Assembly (NCBI GenBank): GCA_035686365.1
Contig: DASRZM010000108.1
Location: forward strand, 1 to 38,092
DNA length: 38,092 nucleotides
Reading direction: 5' to 3'
DNA from: DASRZM01 sp035686365
GTDB lineage: Bacteria > Pseudomonadota > Gammaproteobacteria > Xanthomonadales > Xanthomonadaceae
This document shows, piece after piece, positions 16,725 through 24,077 of the stretch. The notes under the pieces are model-generated. The model was not told the DNA's origin, did no database searches, and saw only the letters and a list, made by a program, of their open reading frames with translations. Each line of letters opens with the position of its first letter. The stretch's first letter is position 1. The translations under genes were made by a program, and so were the position numbers.

Positions 16725-17222
16725 ATGGCCACGGCGTTCCTGAGTCTGGGCAGCAACCTGGAGCCGGAGCGCCACCTGCGGGCGGCAGCGCAGGCCCTGT
16801 GCGAGCGGTTCGGCGCAGTCGCATTTTCGCCCGTGTACCGCAGCCCGGCCGTCGGCTTCCGGGGACCTGAGTTCCTGAACTGCGCCGCGCGCATTCACAC
16901 CGATCTGGACCCGATCGCGCTCGACGCCTGGCTGCACGCACTCGAGGACCGCCACGGCCGCCGCCGCGACGTCCCGCGCCTGTCCTCGCGCACGCTGGAC
17001 GTGGATCTGGTGCTGTACGGGGACCGCGTGCTGCGCGGCCCCGGAAACCTCGAATTGCCGCGCCCGGAACTGGCCGAGCACGCGTTCGTGCTGGCACCGA
17101 TGGTCGACCTGGCGCCGCAACGGGTGCACCCGACGCTGGGCGTGACGCTCGCACTCCTGCTCCAGCGCCTGGGTCCGGCCGGCGCGCTGCACCGGACGGC
17201 GATCGAACTCGAATGCAATTAG
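16725..17222 (+). CDS. folK: 2-amino-4-hydroxy-6-hydroxymethyldihydropteridine pyrophosphokinase
   Basis: 165 residues. It transfers pyrophosphate from ATP to 6-hydroxymethyl-dihydropterin, the step after FolB. Motifs are AFLSLGSNLEPERHL at the start, FLNCAARI, and the signature RLSSRTLDVDLVLYGD with the magnesium-binding Asp pair; LPRPELAEHAFVLAPMVDLAP follows. Its TAG stop is immediately followed by a truncated composite repeat, which may even provide the stop. Confidence 0.96.
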   Translation: MATAFLSLGSNLEPERHLRAAAQALCERFGAVAFSPVYRSPAVGFRGPEFLNCAARIHTDLDPIALDAWLHALEDRHGRRRDVPRLSSRTLDVDLVLYGDRVLRGPGNLELPRPELAEHAFVLAPMVDLAPQRVHPTLGVTLALLLQRLGPAGALHRTAIELECN

Positions 17223-17269
17223 GGAACCTCTGGGCAAGTTCAGAGGTTCGCGCGCCATGGATGGCGCGA
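17223..17269 (+). repeat. Composite hairpin repeat, copy C (first two modules)
   Basis: It contains the GAACCTCTG/CAGAGGTTC hairpin (perfect 9-bp stem) and the GCGCGCCATGGATGGCGCG module, in the same order as copies B and D, then stops. It begins at the base after the folK stop codon. Modules three to five are absent. Confidence 0.85.
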
Positions 17270-17312
17270 CGCTGCGCCGTGCCCAGCGGAAGAAGCAGGT
17301 CAGCGCGAGGCT

Positions 17313-17381
17313 GCAGGTCGGCACTACCGTGCCGACGCCACGCTCGCGCCAGTCCGCGTCGGCACGGCAGTGCCGACCTGC
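17313..17381. repeat. Paired GTCGGCAC hairpins in inverted orientation
   Basis: Two 26-base units, 17313-17338 and 17356-17381, are complementary at 25 of 26 positions and 17 bases apart. Each is itself a hairpin with arms GTCGGCAC/GTGCCGAC and a four-base loop. It lies in the convergent gap between folK and the EcsC gene and could stop transcription from both sides, or be a REP-like element. Confidence 0.85.
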
Positions 17382-17391
17382 GGCGGAAGCG

Positions 17392-18099
17392 TCAGGTCCC
17401 GGTGTCCGGGCGTTTGCGCGCACGCGCCGGCGGCCGCCGGCGCGTGCGCCCGTTGCCCGCCATCGCGGCGACGCCTTCGACCTCGACCTCGCCGCGGATC
17501 CGGACGTTGCGGCTGAACAGGTCGATGCAGTTGTCGGCGACCTTGCCGGTGTCCAGGTACACGTAGCCCGACACCGCCGCAGCGCCCATCAGCGGGACCC
17601 ACCGGGTAACGACACGGGCCGCGCTGCGCTGGGCGATGCGCAGGGCCACCTTGTTGGCGATCGCGTACAGCGCCTGCAGCGGCGCCCGTCGGATCAGGTG
17701 CTGTTCGCCGACCTGGATCACCAGCTGCCGGAAGGCACCGGCAGCGGTATGGCTGAACAGGCAGTACAGCATCAGTTCGCGCGAGAGCAGCGCGCGCTTG
17801 CCGTGGGCGCCGGCGATGTCGGCCACCATCTGCGCCTGCATTCGCCACACCGTGTACAGCTCCGGTGCGATCGTGATCCAGCCCAGTGGCCCGGGCGGCA
17901 GCGCCAGCACGCCGGCGCTGAGCGCAGCCTTGACCGCCGTCGTACGCGCGATCTCGCGCGAGCGGTGCGCGGGGTCCGCGTGCCTGGGCTCGCGCGGCTC
18001 GGGCACCGCGCCGACCACGTCGAGCAGGTGCTCGGCCAAGCCCGGCGTGCCGCTGACGCGACGCGCGAAGATCTGGGTCGAGGTATCCCGGGAAGTCAT
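17392..18099 (-). CDS. EcsC family protein
   Basis: 235 residues. The core ALPPGPLGWITIAPELYTVWRMQAQMVADIAGAHGK and the later hydrophobic stretch with YVYLDTGKVADN match the EcsC family (named from a Bacillus gene beside an ABC transporter); biochemical function is unknown. The C terminus is short and Arg-rich (GRTRRRPPARARKR). AAGGAGG seven bases before the ATG, the best ribosome binding site in the window, fixes this start and excludes a 32-residue extension. It lies 73 bases after the pteridine reductase gene on the same strand. Confidence 0.85.
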   Translation of the reverse strand: MTSRDTSTQIFARRVSGTPGLAEHLLDVVGAVPEPREPRHADPAHRSREIARTTAVKAALSAGVLALPPGPLGWITIAPELYTVWRMQAQMVADIAGAHGKRALLSRELMLYCLFSHTAAGAFRQLVIQVGEQHLIRRAPLQALYAIANKVALRIAQRSAARVVTRWVPLMGAAAVSGYVYLDTGKVADNCIDLFSRNVRIRGEVEVEGVAAMAGNGRTRRRPPARARKRPDTGT

Positions 18100-18172
18100 G
18101 GCGGCGCCTCCTTGCGTGGCTGCCCCGCCATTGTCGGCGAGAGCGTACGCAAGAACGCGTGAAGCGGCGGTT

Positions 18173-18913
18173 TCAGATCGAAAGCGTGCGACCACCGTCG
18201 ACCCGGATCACCTCGCCGGTGGTGAAACGCGCCTCGCGCAGCAGCCAGAGCACCGCCGCGGCGACATCCTCGGGCGTGCCGGTCCGTTTCAGGGCGGTGG
18301 CCTCCACCAGCGCCTGCGGGTCGGTGTAGGTGCCGCCCGACTCGGGCCACAGCACCGCGCCGGGCGACACCGCGTTCACTCGCACTTCCGGCCCGAGCTC
18401 GCGCGCCAGCGAGCGGGTGGCCATCACCAGCGCCGCCTTGGCCATGCAATACACTGTGTGCCGCGCCAGCGGCCGGTCGGCGTAGATATCGGCCAGGTTG
18501 ACGATGGCGCCGGCGCGCGACTTCAGGTACGGAGCTGCCGCCTGGGCCAGAAACAGCGGCGCCCTGGCGTTGGAGGCGAACAGCTCGTCCCAGTGTTTTT
18601 CCTCGATGTGCCCCACCGGCGTGGGGTAGAACGCCGAGGCGTTGTTGACCAGCGCGTCGAGTCCGCCGAAGTGCGCCACCACCGACCCGACCAGGTCGGC
18701 CAGCGAGGGCGTGTGCGACAGGTCGGCGCGGAGCACCAGGGTGCTGCGCGGGCGAATGGCCTCGAGCTCGGCCTGCAGGTCGGCCACCTCGCGCGCCGAA
18801 TTGCGGTAATGCAGCGCCAGCTCGTAGCCGGCGCCGTGCAGGGTGCGGGCGATCACGGCACCGACGCGGCGTGCTGCGCCGGTGACCAGGGCGACGGGCG
18901 GGGTCTGGGCCAC
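18173..18913 (-). CDS. folM: Pteridine reductase (SDR family, FolM/PTR1-like)
   Basis: 246 residues, short-chain dehydrogenase/reductase that would reduce dihydropteridines using NADPH. The cofactor motif is TGAARRVG (the TGX3RXG form of pteridine reductases, with Arg favouring NADPH); NNASAFYPTP follows. The catalytic segment has Asp 13 residues before Tyr in ADIYADRPLARHTVYCMAK, the Asp-Tyr-Lys arrangement of PTR1 instead of the usual Ser-Tyr-Lys. The start is a GTG with CCCGGAG upstream; the longer ATG frame adds an Arg/His-rich tail and overlaps the divergent methyltransferase gene. Close to folB and folK. Confidence 0.88.
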   Translation of the reverse strand: MAQTPPVALVTGAARRVGAVIARTLHGAGYELALHYRNSAREVADLQAELEAIRPRSTLVLRADLSHTPSLADLVGSVVAHFGGLDALVNNASAFYPTPVGHIEEKHWDELFASNARAPLFLAQAAAPYLKSRAGAIVNLADIYADRPLARHTVYCMAKAALVMATRSLARELGPEVRVNAVSPGAVLWPESGGTYTDPQALVEATALKRTGTPEDVAAAVLWLLREARFTTGEVIRVDGGRTLSI

Positions 18914-18951
18914 GGCGACTCCGGGAAGCGTTAGGATGCGGCGATGATGCG

Positions 18952-20193
18952 ATGTTCCATGCGCGGCTGCACGTCGCACGGCCAGACCATGCCGACGGGG
19001 TGCCCGTGATCGGCGCCGCCGCGGCACTGCCCGAGCCCTCTGCGGAGGCTCGCGCGCACAGCGATCGCCTGGGCGAGGCGATCGCCGCCGAGATCGTCGC
19101 CGCCGGCGGTGCGATCCCGTTTTCGCGCTACATGGAGCTGTGCCTGTACGCCCCGGGGCTGGGCTACTACAGCGCCGGCGCGACCAAGTTCGGCGCCGCC
19201 GGCGACTTCGTCACCGCGCCCGAACTGGGGCCGCTGTTCGCCGAGTGCGTCGCCGAGGCGATCGCGCCGGTGCTGGCGTCGCAGGGTGCGGACAGCATCC
19301 TGCTCGAGCTCGGCGGCGGCAGCGGTGCCTTCGCCTGCGACGCCCTCACGCGCCTGGCCGAACTGGGCGCGTTGCCCGGGCGCTACCTGGTGCTGGAACC
19401 CAGCGCGACGTTGCGCGAGCGCCAGCGCGAGCGGGTCGCGGCGCTGCCCGGTGCGATCGCCGGCCGCGTGCAGTGGATCCAGCGCCCGCCCGAGCAGCCC
19501 TGGCGCGGAGTGCTGTTCGCCAACGAAGTGCTCGATGCGCTGCCCACGCCGCGCTTTCTCAAGCACAGGGGCGGGATCTACGAGGAGGCGGTCGCGCTGG
19601 CGGACGCCGGCGGTTTCGTGACCGCGTACTACCCGGCCGACGCACTGCTGCGCGGCGCGGTGCGCAACCTCGAGCGCACCCTGGGCCGGGCGTTCGCCGA
19701 AGGCTACCGCTCGGAGCTGCTGCCGCAGCTTCCGTACTGGCTGCGCGCCGTCAGCGATGCGATGGAGCGCGGACTGGCGCTGTTCGTCGACTACGGGTAT
19801 CCGCGCGCCGAGTACTACCTGGCCGAGCGCGATCAGGGCACGCTGATCTGCCATTATCGACACCGCGCCCACACCGATCCGTTCTTCCTGCCCGGCCTGC
19901 AGGACGTGACCGCCTTCGTCGATTTCACGGCGCTGGCCGAGTCCGGCACCGCCGCCGGACTGGAACTGGCCGGGTACTGCTCGCAGTCGGCGTTCCTGCT
20001 GGCCAACGGCCTGCCGGGGCGGCTCGAGCATGCGCAGGGACTGGACCCGATCGAGCGCCACCGCCGGACCCAGGAGGCCAAGCGTCTGACGCTGCCCGGC
20101 GAGATGGGCGAGCGCTTCCAGGTCATGGGCTTCACCCGCCGTGTCGAGGCGCCGTTGCCGTTCGGCGCCGGCGACCTGCGCTACCGGCTCTGA
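18952..20193 (+). CDS. SAM-dependent methyltransferase, MidA/NDUFAF7-like
   Basis: 413 residues, COG1565 type. The N-terminal part has PFSRYMELCLYAPGLGYYSAG and FVTAPELGPLFAECVA; the SAM site is LLELGGGSGAFACDAL; FANEVLDALP and LFVDYGYPRAEYY follow. Eukaryotic relatives methylate an arginine of the complex I subunit NDUFS2; a bacterial target is not established. The start is uncertain: an in-frame GTG near 19000 would remove about 16 residues and also fits. Divergent from the pteridine reductase gene with only 38 bases between them. Confidence 0.87.
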   Translation: MFHARLHVARPDHADGVPVIGAAAALPEPSAEARAHSDRLGEAIAAEIVAAGGAIPFSRYMELCLYAPGLGYYSAGATKFGAAGDFVTAPELGPLFAECVAEAIAPVLASQGADSILLELGGGSGAFACDALTRLAELGALPGRYLVLEPSATLRERQRERVAALPGAIAGRVQWIQRPPEQPWRGVLFANEVLDALPTPRFLKHRGGIYEEAVALADAGGFVTAYYPADALLRGAVRNLERTLGRAFAEGYRSELLPQLPYWLRAVSDAMERGLALFVDYGYPRAEYYLAERDQGTLICHYRHRAHTDPFFLPGLQDVTAFVDFTALAESGTAAGLELAGYCSQSAFLLANGLPGRLEHAQGLDPIERHRRTQEAKRLTLPGEMGERFQVMGFTRRVEAPLPFGAGDLRYRL

Positions 20194-20200
20194 CCACCCG

Positions 20201-20593
20201 ATGCCGACGCGCGCGCTGCGCTGGCCCCGGCTGTGGCAGGCCGTGGGTGCGCTCGGCATCGCGACGCTGGTGATCGTGTGCGTGATTCCCGAGCCGCCCG
20301 ATCCGCTGCCGCTGGCCAGCGCCGACAAGCTCTACCACGTGCTCGGCTACGCGCTGCTCGCCGGCTGGTACGTGCAGCTGTACGAGCGCGGCGCGGGCCT
20401 GATCCAGGCCCTGCTTGCGCTGCTTGCGCTGGGGCTGGTGCTGGAGGCCGTGCAAGCGCTGCTGCCGTGGCGCAGTGCCGAGGCCGGCGATGCGCTCGCC
20501 AATGCCGCCGGCGTGGGCCTGGGCGGCCTGCTCGCGGCGACCCCCGCGGCACGCTGGCTGCAGCACTTCGAGCGTGTGCTGGCGCGGCGGTGA
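20201..20593 (+). CDS. VanZ-like family membrane protein
   Basis: 130 residues, about four membrane helices. The segment ADKLYHVLGYALLAGWYVQLY and the later ALLPWRSAEAGDALANAAGVGLG fit the VanZ-like family (conserved Asp-Lys and His in helix II, Arg/Asp between helices). Function is unknown outside teicoplanin resistance. It starts seven bases after the methyltransferase stop, so the two are co-transcribed, and converges on the diguanylate cyclase gene. Confidence 0.82.
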   Translation: MPTRALRWPRLWQAVGALGIATLVIVCVIPEPPDPLPLASADKLYHVLGYALLAGWYVQLYERGAGLIQALLALLALGLVLEAVQALLPWRSAEAGDALANAAGVGLGGLLAATPAARWLQHFERVLARR

Positions 20594-20626
20594 ATCGCCC
20601 CCCGCCCGCCACGATGCGGACCTTGC

Positions 20627-21694
20627 CTACGCGATGGCGGGATCGGCGCTGATGCGCAGACGATCGCGTCCTGCGCGCTTGGCGGCGTAGAGCGCATCGT
20701 CGGCGCGCGTGAGCCACTGGTGCGGCGTTTCGTCCGGCTCCAGCAGTGCGGCGCCCAGCGACACGGTCACCGGTCCCTCGGGACCGCCGAGTTGCCACGC
20801 GAACGCAGCCCGCAGGTTGCCCAGCACCTGCGCCAGACCGGACCGGTTGGTCGAAGGCAGCAGCAGCACGAACTCGTCGCCTCCATAGCGATAGAAATGG
20901 TCGCCGCGCCGGGTATGACGCCGCACCAGCTCCGCCAGCTGCGAGAGCACCCGATCGCCGGTGGCGTGGCCGTACAGGTCGTTGAGTCGCTTGAAGTGGT
21001 CGATGTCGATCATGACCAGCGCCACCGGCTCCGGCGCCAGGTGGTATTGGCCCACCGTCATGCCCAGGTCCAGCACCAGGGCCCGTCGGTTGCGGGCGCC
21101 GGTCAGCGGGTCCAGCGTCGCCAGCTCGTGCAGCTGATCGCGCTGGGTCTGGGCGCGGCTGGCGAAGACCCAGCAGAAGGTTGCGATCATCGTGGCCACC
21201 GTCAGGTACGTGGCCTGGTGCACGCCCGATTCGAACAGCCAACCCTGGCTGCCGATCGGCACGACCATCACGGCGGCGTCGATCGCGGCCCAGCGCCGCT
21301 CGGCGAGCAGGAACAGGGCGGCGGTCGTCGCGTAGGCCCAGTCGTGGTCGATCCCCAGGCCCGGCACCACGACCAGCACGGCCAGCGCAGCCGCGCCGCC
21401 GGCCAGGTTGCCGGCCAGGGCCGAGCGGCCGGTCCGCCAGCCGAACACGACCAGCCCGGCGAACACCACCACGATGGCGAAATCGACCACCCCCATCAGC
21501 ACCGAACCGGTGAGCAAGCGGTAGATCGCGAAGGGCGTGATCAGTACCACGGCGCACAGGCCGAACAGGCACAGCACCGCCAGCCGCAGGTCCGAGCGCA
21601 GGCGCACGAGCAGCGCATGCAGCACCGCGCCGGGGCCGCGGCCCCGATGCCGTGCGGAGACGTCGTAGGATTCGGGATGCTCGGTGTCCGGCAT
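20627..21694 (-). CDS. Membrane-bound diguanylate cyclase (GGDEF)
   Basis: 355 residues. About six hydrophobic helices (residues 30-200) form a membrane sensor; the GGDEF domain starts at ATLDPLTGARNRRAL. The active site GGDEF is intact at 271-275 within YRYGGDEFVLLLPS, and the inhibitory-site RRGD lies five residues before it, so it should make cyclic di-GMP with product feedback. No EAL domain is present. The start is uncertain: the ATG at 21736 adds 14 residues and neither has a good Shine-Dalgarno. It follows cca on the same strand. Confidence 0.88.
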   Translation of the reverse strand: MPDTEHPESYDVSARHRGRGPGAVLHALLVRLRSDLRLAVLCLFGLCAVVLITPFAIYRLLTGSVLMGVVDFAIVVVFAGLVVFGWRTGRSALAGNLAGGAAALAVLVVVPGLGIDHDWAYATTAALFLLAERRWAAIDAAVMVVPIGSQGWLFESGVHQATYLTVATMIATFCWVFASRAQTQRDQLHELATLDPLTGARNRRALVLDLGMTVGQYHLAPEPVALVMIDIDHFKRLNDLYGHATGDRVLSQLAELVRRHTRRGDHFYRYGGDEFVLLLPSTNRSGLAQVLGNLRAAFAWQLGGPEGPVTVSLGAALLEPDETPHQWLTRADDALYAAKRAGRDRLRISADPAIA

Positions 21695-21838
21695 GATCGG
21701 CAGGTGCGGATCCTCGCGTCGGGACCACGATTTCATGCAAGAGGTGAGCCGGATCTGTCCGCCGCATCGATGTGCGGTGGCTCCCACTTCGGCGCGAGCG
21801 GTGCGACCGGCCGCGCCCCTCCGGGCGGTGCAGGGCAC

Positions 21839-23119
21839 TCACTGCCCAGGTGCGTCAGTCCCTGCTCCCGCCCCCGGAGTGGGGGGTTCGGTCAGCGCCA
21901 ACGCAGCGCGGATCGCGGCGATGCGTGCCTCGCGCAGGTGTTGACCGACGGCCTGGCCTTCGATGCCGGGGTGCTCGGCGAGCACCTCGCGCGCGCGCAC
22001 CGCGGCGGCGGCGGCATGCGCACGCAGCAGCGCCGCACCCTGCGGGTAGTGGGATTGCGTACGGCCGCTGCGACCGCGGCTGTCGGCCTCGCAGGCGGCG
22101 GCGATCAGGGCCATGCGCCCGGGCCGGCGGAAGCCGTCGCAGCGCACGATCAGGTCATGCACCGTGGCCGGCCGCAACTGGTCGAGGCGGTGCACGTTCA
22201 GGTGCTCGAGGCAGACCACCGCGGCCAGTTCGCGGTGTTCTGCGGGGACCTTGAGGCGCTCGCACAGGGACTGCAGCGGCTCCAGGCCGGCGCGCTCGTG
22301 CCCGATGTGCGCGGGCAGCTGCGCGCACGGCGTCAGCGCCTTGCCCAGATCGTGCGTGAGCGCGGCGAAGCCGACGCGCGAGTCGCCCGGCGCCAGTTGC
22401 GCGGCCATGTCCAGCACCAGCTCGATGTGCACGCCGCAATCGACCTCCGGATGGTGCTCGGCCACCTGTGGGACGCCGTAGAGCGCGTCCACTTCCGGCA
22501 GCACCCGCGCCAGCGCCCCGCAGCTGCGCAAGGCGGCGACGAAGGCCGAGGGCCGCGGCTGGGCCAGCGCACGTTCCAGTTCCTGCCAGACGCGTTCGGC
22601 GACCAGATGGTCGAGTTCTCCATCGGCGGCCATCGTGCGCATCAGCGCCATCGTCTCGGCGGCGATCGTGAATCCCAGCGGTGCGAAGCGCGCCGCGAAG
22701 CGCGCCACCCGCAGCACCCGCACCGGGTCCTCGGCGAATGCCGGGGTCACGTGGCGCAGCACCCGCGCCTGGAGGTCGGCCCGCCCGCCGAACGGATCCA
22801 CGACAGCGCCGTCGTCGTCGCGCGCGATCGCATTGATGGTCAGGTCCCGCCGTGCCAGGTCCTGCTCCAGGGTCACCGACGGATCGGCGTGGACGGCGAA
22901 GCCGTGGTAGCCGCGCCCGGTCTTGCGCTCGGTGCGTGCCAGCGCGTATTCGGCGCCGGTCTGCGGGTGCAGGAAGACCGGGAAGTCCCGTCCGACCGGG
23001 CGGAAGCCGCGCTGCAGCAGCTCCTCGGGCGTGGCGCCCACGACCACGTAGTCGCGGTCGCCGACCGGCTCGCCCAGCAGCTCGTCACGGACCGCCCCGC
23101 CGACCAGATAGGTCCGCAT
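21839..23119 (-). CDS. cca: Multifunctional CCA tRNA nucleotidyltransferase
   Basis: 426 residues. It builds or repairs the 3' CCA of tRNAs. The nucleotidyltransferase head has LVGGAVRDELLG and the catalytic D21-x-D23; ARRDLTINAIA and the EDPVRVLRVARFAARF helix follow. A C-terminal HD domain (ALTHDLGKALTP) marks the Escherichia-type enzyme with phosphohydrolase activity. The tail is Pro/Gly-rich. It starts four bases after the stop of the NDUFA9-like gene, so both belong to one operon. Confidence 0.95.
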   Translation of the reverse strand: MRTYLVGGAVRDELLGEPVGDRDYVVVGATPEELLQRGFRPVGRDFPVFLHPQTGAEYALARTERKTGRGYHGFAVHADPSVTLEQDLARRDLTINAIARDDDGAVVDPFGGRADLQARVLRHVTPAFAEDPVRVLRVARFAARFAPLGFTIAAETMALMRTMAADGELDHLVAERVWQELERALAQPRPSAFVAALRSCGALARVLPEVDALYGVPQVAEHHPEVDCGVHIELVLDMAAQLAPGDSRVGFAALTHDLGKALTPCAQLPAHIGHERAGLEPLQSLCERLKVPAEHRELAAVVCLEHLNVHRLDQLRPATVHDLIVRCDGFRRPGRMALIAAACEADSRGRSGRTQSHYPQGAALLRAHAAAAAVRAREVLAEHPGIEGQAVGQHLREARIAAIRAALALTEPPTPGAGAGTDAPGQ

Positions 23120-23123
23120 CGGC

Positions 23124-24077
23124 TCAGTGCCGGCGCCTGCCGGCGGCGTCCATGCGGTCCTGGTCCAGACGGGTCTGCCGCGGAGTCCCGCCCAGCAGCT
23201 GCGGCACGACGGCCTCCACCGGGGTCCGCTCGATGCCCAGCCTGAACAGGCCATCGATGCCGCCGACCGAATCGAGCTTCAGCGAGCGGAACGCATCGCG
23301 GGTGATCGGCTTGCCCGGGAGGAACTCGCCGGCGATCGCCTGCAGCCGTCCCAGCGCATCGGGCAGGGGCACGACCCAGCGCCGGAGCCCCAGCTGCCGG
23401 GCCGTGTATTCGACGATCTCGCGCAGCGTCATCGTGTCCGGTCCGTACAGCTCGTAGACCTCGCCGACGGTGTCGCCATCGGCCAGGCAGCGCGCGAAGG
23501 CCTCGCACACGTCGCCCACGTACACCGGCGCGAACTTGCATCCGGCGCGGCCGATCGGCAGCACCGGCGCCAGCTTGAGCAGGCCTGCGAAGCGGTTGAA
23601 CAGGCCGTCGCCGCGCCCGAAGATCACCGAGGGCTGGAAGATCGTCCAATCCAGCCCGGAGGCCTTGACCTGCTTCTCCGCCTCGCCCTTGCTGGCCAGG
23701 TACTGGCTTTCGCCACGGCCGGCATTGAGCGCGCTCATGTGCAGCAGGCGCCGCACGCCGGCGCCCTTGCAGGCGGCCACGACCTTCCCGGCCAGCTCGA
23801 CGTGGACGCGCCGGAAGCCCCGGCCGGAGCTTCCGCCGTCGAGGACTCCGACCAGGTTGATCACTGCGTGGGCGCCTTCGAAGTGCCTGCGCAGCACCGG
23901 CTCCTGGTGTACGTCGCAACTGGTCAGGCTCACGCGCGGCAGCACCAGCAGCTCGCGGTTGCTCTCGCGGTTGCGGGTGAGCACGAGGATCTGGTGCCCG
24001 TCCTCGTGCAGGCGCGGCACCAGGTGGCTGCCGACGAAGCCGGTGCCGCCCAGGACGACGATGCGACGGGGATTCAT
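23124..24077 (-). CDS. NAD(P)-binding atypical SDR, complex I NDUFA9-like
   Basis: 317 residues. The Rossmann motif VLGGTGFVGSHLVPRL opens the protein; LLHMSALNAGRGESQYLASKGEAEKQV has the usual Tyr-x3-Lys layout (YLASK), and FQPSVIFGRGDGLFNRFA is typical of NDUFA9-like proteins. Relatives bind NADPH without an established reaction in bacteria. Its ATG overlaps the slt stop by four bases (ATGA) and it ends four bases before cca, so the three genes form a tight unit. Confidence 0.88.
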   Translation of the reverse strand: MNPRRIVVLGGTGFVGSHLVPRLHEDGHQILVLTRNRESNRELLVLPRVSLTSCDVHQEPVLRRHFEGAHAVINLVGVLDGGSSGRGFRRVHVELAGKVVAACKGAGVRRLLHMSALNAGRGESQYLASKGEAEKQVKASGLDWTIFQPSVIFGRGDGLFNRFAGLLKLAPVLPIGRAGCKFAPVYVGDVCEAFARCLADGDTVGEVYELYGPDTMTLREIVEYTARQLGLRRWVVPLPDALGRLQAIAGEFLPGKPITRDAFRSLKLDSVGGIDGLFRLGIERTPVEAVVPQLLGGTPRQTRLDQDRMDAAGRRRH

